A stretch of DNA of 24,107 bases from Azophilus sp964348115 (GTDB taxonomy: Bacteria > Pseudomonadota > Gammaproteobacteria > Pseudomonadales > Azotimanducaceae). The translations under genes were made by a program, and so were the position numbers. Below the pieces are notes generated by a model. The model saw only the letters and a list, made by a program, of their open reading frames with translations, had not been told where the DNA came from and did no database searches. The stretch spans positions 1 to 24,107 of the forward strand of contig CAYGBY010000031.1 of NCBI GenBank assembly GCA_964348115.1, in the 5' to 3' direction. Every line of letters starts with the position of its first letter. Position 1 is the stretch's first letter. Below, one piece after another: positions 21,541 to 24,107 of the stretch.

Positions 21541-21960
21541 GCCCGAACTCCAATTTGAGTGTGCACATGCTCGAAGCGTTCAACGAAATTTGCGGCGGCT
21601 TCCGCAAGCCTTGGGACGAGGTAAGGTGATTGTCGAATCGAGGTTCGGCAAGGTTTCGGCTGCCCTCAGGAAAAACCCGACCATGAAGCCGGGTGTGGTT
21701 GCGCTTACCCATATGTGGGGGTCGGCGTTGGAGGAGGCGCCTGACACTCCACCGGGCAGCTATACCGGCCGGTGTCGTCAATGATCGCGTTCCGGATGTG
21801 CGGGTTGCTGCGATTAGGCTGACGCACGATGCGGTGAAATCCACTGATGCGCTGATCCAGATCAGTCCACCAGAACCACTGGGATTCGTTTCAGCTCGTC
21901 CACGCGTGGACAGGACGATTTTCCCCAATACCGCAACAGCACCGACAAGAAAATTGATCA
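21525..21960 (+). pseudogene. Molybdopterin oxidoreductase remnant, deleted and frameshifted
   Basis: Three pieces in changing frames match a bis-MGD molybdopterin oxidoreductase. GPNMSPNSNLSVHMLEAFNE then ICGGFRKPWDEVR (21525-21629) resembles the central GxGxNMSxxGxLxxxLxxxLNxxCG block. After a frame change, VIVESRFGKVSA then PTMKPGVVALTHMWG (about 21624-21721) resembles the C-terminal dinucleotide-binding domain. PGSYTGR continues in another frame as VVNDRVPDVRV (about 21775-21805). Several hundred residues that normally lie between the first two blocks are missing. The end is approximate. Confidence 0.6.
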
Positions 21961-21973
21961 CCGGCGCTGTTCG

Positions 21974-23068
21974 CTACCAGAGTTGGTTGTCCATGATGTC
22001 ATTCAGAAGAATCAGCGGCGAGAACTCGGGACTGGCCATGAGCGCCTCCCTGTCGGCTTCCGTTACGTCCGGGACTATCGTCATCGTGCGATCAATAAAG
22101 AGCGCCGCCGCCATGCCGGCGAAGACGGTGTAGTAGTGGAGCCTGTCCCGGTCGACCGCTTGTTCCCTAGCCTCTTCGTAGGCAGCGATCAACTCCTCAA
22201 AAGAGAGCCAACCGGGAAGTTTTTTGCTGCCCGCACGCCTTACGGACATGAAATCCAGGGTGAGCCACCATGCCAGATCTTTCTCTGCAGCGGCCAGATG
22301 CACAATATCCCAATCAATCAGCGCCACGCACTCCGCGCCCCTATATATCGTATTGCCGGGGCGCGCATCGCCCCAGCTTATCGATAGCGGTTCATTCCGA
22401 ATCTTGTTTGTTGTAAGCCATTCAAGCGCACTGGAGACTTCTGGATAGGGTGCGTCGCCGCGAGTCCACTCATGGTATCGGCGCCAATGGTCAAGCATCC
22501 AATCGATGTGTGCGTAACCGGGCCTTGCTCGCCCGAACAGTCTTCCTAGGGACAAGTCGGTCGGCTCCAGCCGGTGCACGTGCGCCAGGGCGGCCAGGCT
22601 GCTTCGGCATAGTTGCGCCTGCTCTTCGATGCTTAAATCAGTCACCCAGCCCGCGTGGTGGTAGCTCGGTTCATCAGGCGGCACCTGGCCGTCGATGTAC
22701 TCCATGATATAGAACGGGCTGCCAACGATGGATTCATCCTCTTCATAGAAATAGGTTCTGCAGACGGGAAGGTTTTTCGTGCGTAGTTCCCTTTGGGCGA
22801 CATATTCCGACTCAAAGTCCTGATTCAGATGTTGGAGGTAGTCGCCCGTGGCCTTTTTTCGCAGGACGAACCGGCTGTCGTCCTCCAGGGTGAAGACAAA
22901 CATCTCCCCGGCACGGCCGTTGGCGTCTTCAGACATGGGCGCCAACTCGACCAGTTCATTGCTTTCAAACTTGTTCGCGCACCAAGTCGCAAAATGGTCT
23001 CGATAACGGCTCAGATCACGGTCCTGGCCCTTTTTCCCCATTGTGAATGTGACATCGATTTCTCCCAT
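21974..23068 (-). CDS. APH-like phosphotransferase family protein
   Basis: The 364-residue product has the aminoglycoside phosphotransferase/choline kinase fold. RFVLRKK near 66-72 supplies the ATP lysine. The catalytic loop is SWGDARPGN (231-239, Asp234), with Trp where many relatives have His, as is normal in the WGDxRxGN subfamily. The metal-binding segment is LIDWD (250-254). ATG 23068 is preferred over ATG 23092 because GGGAGG (23077-23082) lies eight bases upstream. Members often sit with acyl-CoA and steroid catabolism genes; the substrate is unknown. It is likely co-transcribed with the VOC gene 89 bases upstream. The stop is TAG. Confidence 0.85.
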   Translation of the reverse strand: MGEIDVTFTMGKKGQDRDLSRYRDHFATWCANKFESNELVELAPMSEDANGRAGEMFVFTLEDDSRFVLRKKATGDYLQHLNQDFESEYVAQRELRTKNLPVCRTYFYEEDESIVGSPFYIMEYIDGQVPPDEPSYHHAGWVTDLSIEEQAQLCRSSLAALAHVHRLEPTDLSLGRLFGRARPGYAHIDWMLDHWRRYHEWTRGDAPYPEVSSALEWLTTNKIRNEPLSISWGDARPGNTIYRGAECVALIDWDIVHLAAAEKDLAWWLTLDFMSVRRAGSKKLPGWLSFEELIAAYEEAREQAVDRDRLHYYTVFAGMAAALFIDRTMTIVPDVTEADREALMASPEFSPLILLNDIMDNQLW

Positions 23069-23157
23069 TTCCAAAACCTCCCAAGGATCCATCTTCGACA
23101 GGCGGAACGTACGAATGTTCCAACCATGAACATATTATCCTGCATAATTCCATCATG

Positions 23158-23640
23158 TTATATCCAACTGCTGTTCGGATCCTCCCAGAGCTGGATGCGA
23201 ATATCGTCGTCGTCGTAGAACAGAAATGACCGTGCGTTCTCGCCAAAATCCCAGACCGCATCCGTCGTCGGCTGGAAGCCAGCCGCCTTCACCTTTTCGA
23301 ACCAGCCGTCGATATCGTCGACCCGGAAGGCAAGTTCGCGCATGCCGGTCACGAAATAGGAGTTATATTCTTCCGGAGTCTTGCGAACAATAGGGTTGAG
23401 CGCCTCCTGCACTTCAAGCAGTGCGCCATCAGGCGAGTTGAGTAGCGCGCAATCGATGCTCGCATCGCGGCGGCCCAACATCTCCTCCATTAGATCGAGC
23501 TTGCTCTCATCAAACCCCGTCGGTCCCGGATCTCCGGGTGAACAGAACCGAATTTGGACACTAAAGTCGAACAGCTCGGTCCACATCTTGAGTGACTTCT
23601 CCAGATCGCTGACGCATATACAGACATGGTGAAAACGCAT
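23158..23640 (-). CDS. VOC-superfamily (glyoxalase/dioxygenase-fold) protein
   Basis: The 160-residue product has two VOC half-modules. The first opens MRFHHVCICVSDLEKSLKMW with metal-ligand candidate His5 and reaches LLEVQE (Glu76). The second has RELAFRVDDIDGWFEKVKAA (101-120) and ends in IRIQLWED. In the second module Glu102 stands where glyoxalase I-type proteins usually have His, so the metal site may be altered and the chemistry cannot be assigned. The ATG has GAGGAG eight or so bases upstream. It is the first gene of a two-gene unit with the phosphotransferase. The stop is TAA. Confidence 0.85.
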   Translation of the reverse strand: MRFHHVCICVSDLEKSLKMWTELFDFSVQIRFCSPGDPGPTGFDESKLDLMEEMLGRRDASIDCALLNSPDGALLEVQEALNPIVRKTPEEYNSYFVTGMRELAFRVDDIDGWFEKVKAAGFQPTTDAVWDFGENARSFLFYDDDDIRIQLWEDPNSSWI

Positions 23641-23701
23641 GGTTTCTCCTCAACTGCCGCCACGGCATAGCTGCCAATGGCCTAATTGCGTGACTTCAGC
23701 C

Positions 23702-23730
23702 ATGGTAACTCTGAGAACAGACTGTGTAAA
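23702..23730 (-). promoter_or_regulatory. Candidate promoter of the VOC-phosphotransferase unit
   Basis: On the minus strand TTTACA (23730-23725) and TACCAT (23707-23702) are 17 bases apart, about 60 bases before the VOC start. That is five and four of six matches to the sigma70 boxes. Confidence 0.5.
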
Positions 23731-23733
23731 CAG
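23722..23733. promoter_or_regulatory. Candidate operator palindrome
   Basis: CTGTGTAAACAG is a short inverted repeat (CTGT-N4-ACAG) that overlaps the -35 box. An adjacent ACAG-A-CTGT (23717-23725) makes a second overlapping repeat. Repressor binding is plausible from position only; the TetR protein of this window is one candidate. Confidence 0.35.
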
Positions 23734-24047
23734 ATATATCTTAAATAACTACTTGTCCCCTCCGCTTGGACGGAGTGTCTTGAGGTGGTTGTTCGTTCAC
23801 GTTGGCGGCGTTGCCGTTGAGGGCGGTCTGAATGGTGGCGAGGGGATTGCAGTCTTGCAGGGCCATGGACTACAGGTGGCTACGGAGGCATGAGTTCGAG
23901 CAGCGGTTGCAATTCCAGGTTAAGCAGGTGTTTCGTGGTCATGGGATCCTCATCTGCCAGCTTGGCGAAGCTTCAGGCGAAAGCAGCGACACTGTGGAGA
24001 ACAAAGCGCATGTGTATAACAACCATCCGAAACCTGCTTGCAGATAA
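23734..24047. other. Spacer without a recognised gene
   Basis: A 41-codon minus frame (23741-23866) begins MALQDCNPLATIQTALNGNA and looks protein-like but matches nothing I recognise. A plus frame 23832-24047 shows no motif. The stretch may hold decayed mobile-element or ATPase sequence, since it directly precedes an ATPase fragment. Confidence 0.35.
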
Positions 24048-24107
24048 GTACGATTGGCCACCTATGCCGACAGGCTCGTCATTCTTGACGAAGTGCAGCG
24101 CTTGCCG
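24048..24107 (+). CDS. AAA-type ATPase fragment (Walker B), cut by window end
   Basis: The last 20 codons read VRLATYADRLVILDEVQRLP. LVILDEVQRLP is the Walker B segment of AAA_14/DUF4143-type ATP-binding proteins, normally about 400 residues and often linked to toxin-antitoxin or mobile regions. A stop (TAA 24045-24047) lies directly upstream in frame, and no P-loop is seen in the preceding 300 bases. The N-terminus is therefore missing or frameshifted and this is probably a remnant. The downstream part lies outside the window. Confidence 0.5.

Noticed and set aside
1..24107. CRISPR arrays, tRNA and rRNA genes
   Set aside because: No regularly spaced repeats, cloverleaf-like sequences or rRNA signatures were seen by eye on either strand.

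Overview
The window looks like a GC-rich proteobacterial chromosome, most likely gammaproteobacterial. The S10-spc-alpha gene order, the protein lengths and residue patterns of the ribosomal proteins, and uvrA on the opposite strand downstream of rplQ all fit this. No rRNA is present, so the taxonomy is inferred.

1-14016 (+ strand): the 3' end of tuf, then an uninterrupted S10-spc-alpha supercluster of 28 genes: rpsJ, rplC-rplD-rplW-rplB-rpsS-rplV-rpsC-rplP-rpmC-rpsQ, rplN-rplX-rplE-rpsN-rpsH-rplF-rplR-rpsE-rpmD-rplO-secY-rpmJ, rpsM-rpsK-rpsD-rpoA-rplQ. These encode ribosomal proteins, the SecY translocon channel and the RNA polymerase alpha subunit. Genes are tightly packed, with several start/stop overlaps. 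A sigma70-like promoter and a structured leader lie between tuf and rpsJ. A textbook intrinsic terminator lies two bases after rpsJ, inside the classical S10 operon. 18 of the 29 genes (counting tuf) end in TAG, which is very unusual for highly expressed bacterial genes.

14017-18339: a long non-coding spacer rich in stable inverted repeats, including a 141-bp MITE-like element with near-perfect 20-bp terminal inverted repeats and an exact 8-bp flanking duplication. Then uvrA (- strand, TTG start) and a second repeat-bearing spacer with another inverted-repeat element.

18340-19290: an intact multi-pass membrane protein resembling the transmembrane domain of lysylphosphatidylglycerol synthases.

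19341-21970: a gene graveyard. It holds truncated or frameshifted remnants of a cytochrome P450, a crotonase, a luciferase-like monooxygenase, a Rieske oxygenase alpha subunit and a molybdopterin oxidoreductase, around an apparently intact TetR regulator. These families often occur together in steroid, aromatic or lipid catabolic islands, so this appears to be a decaying catabolic island.

21974-23640 (- strand): an intact two-gene unit, a VOC/glyoxalase-fold protein followed by an APH-like phosphotransferase, with a candidate promoter and operator. The window ends in a fragment of an AAA-type ATPase.
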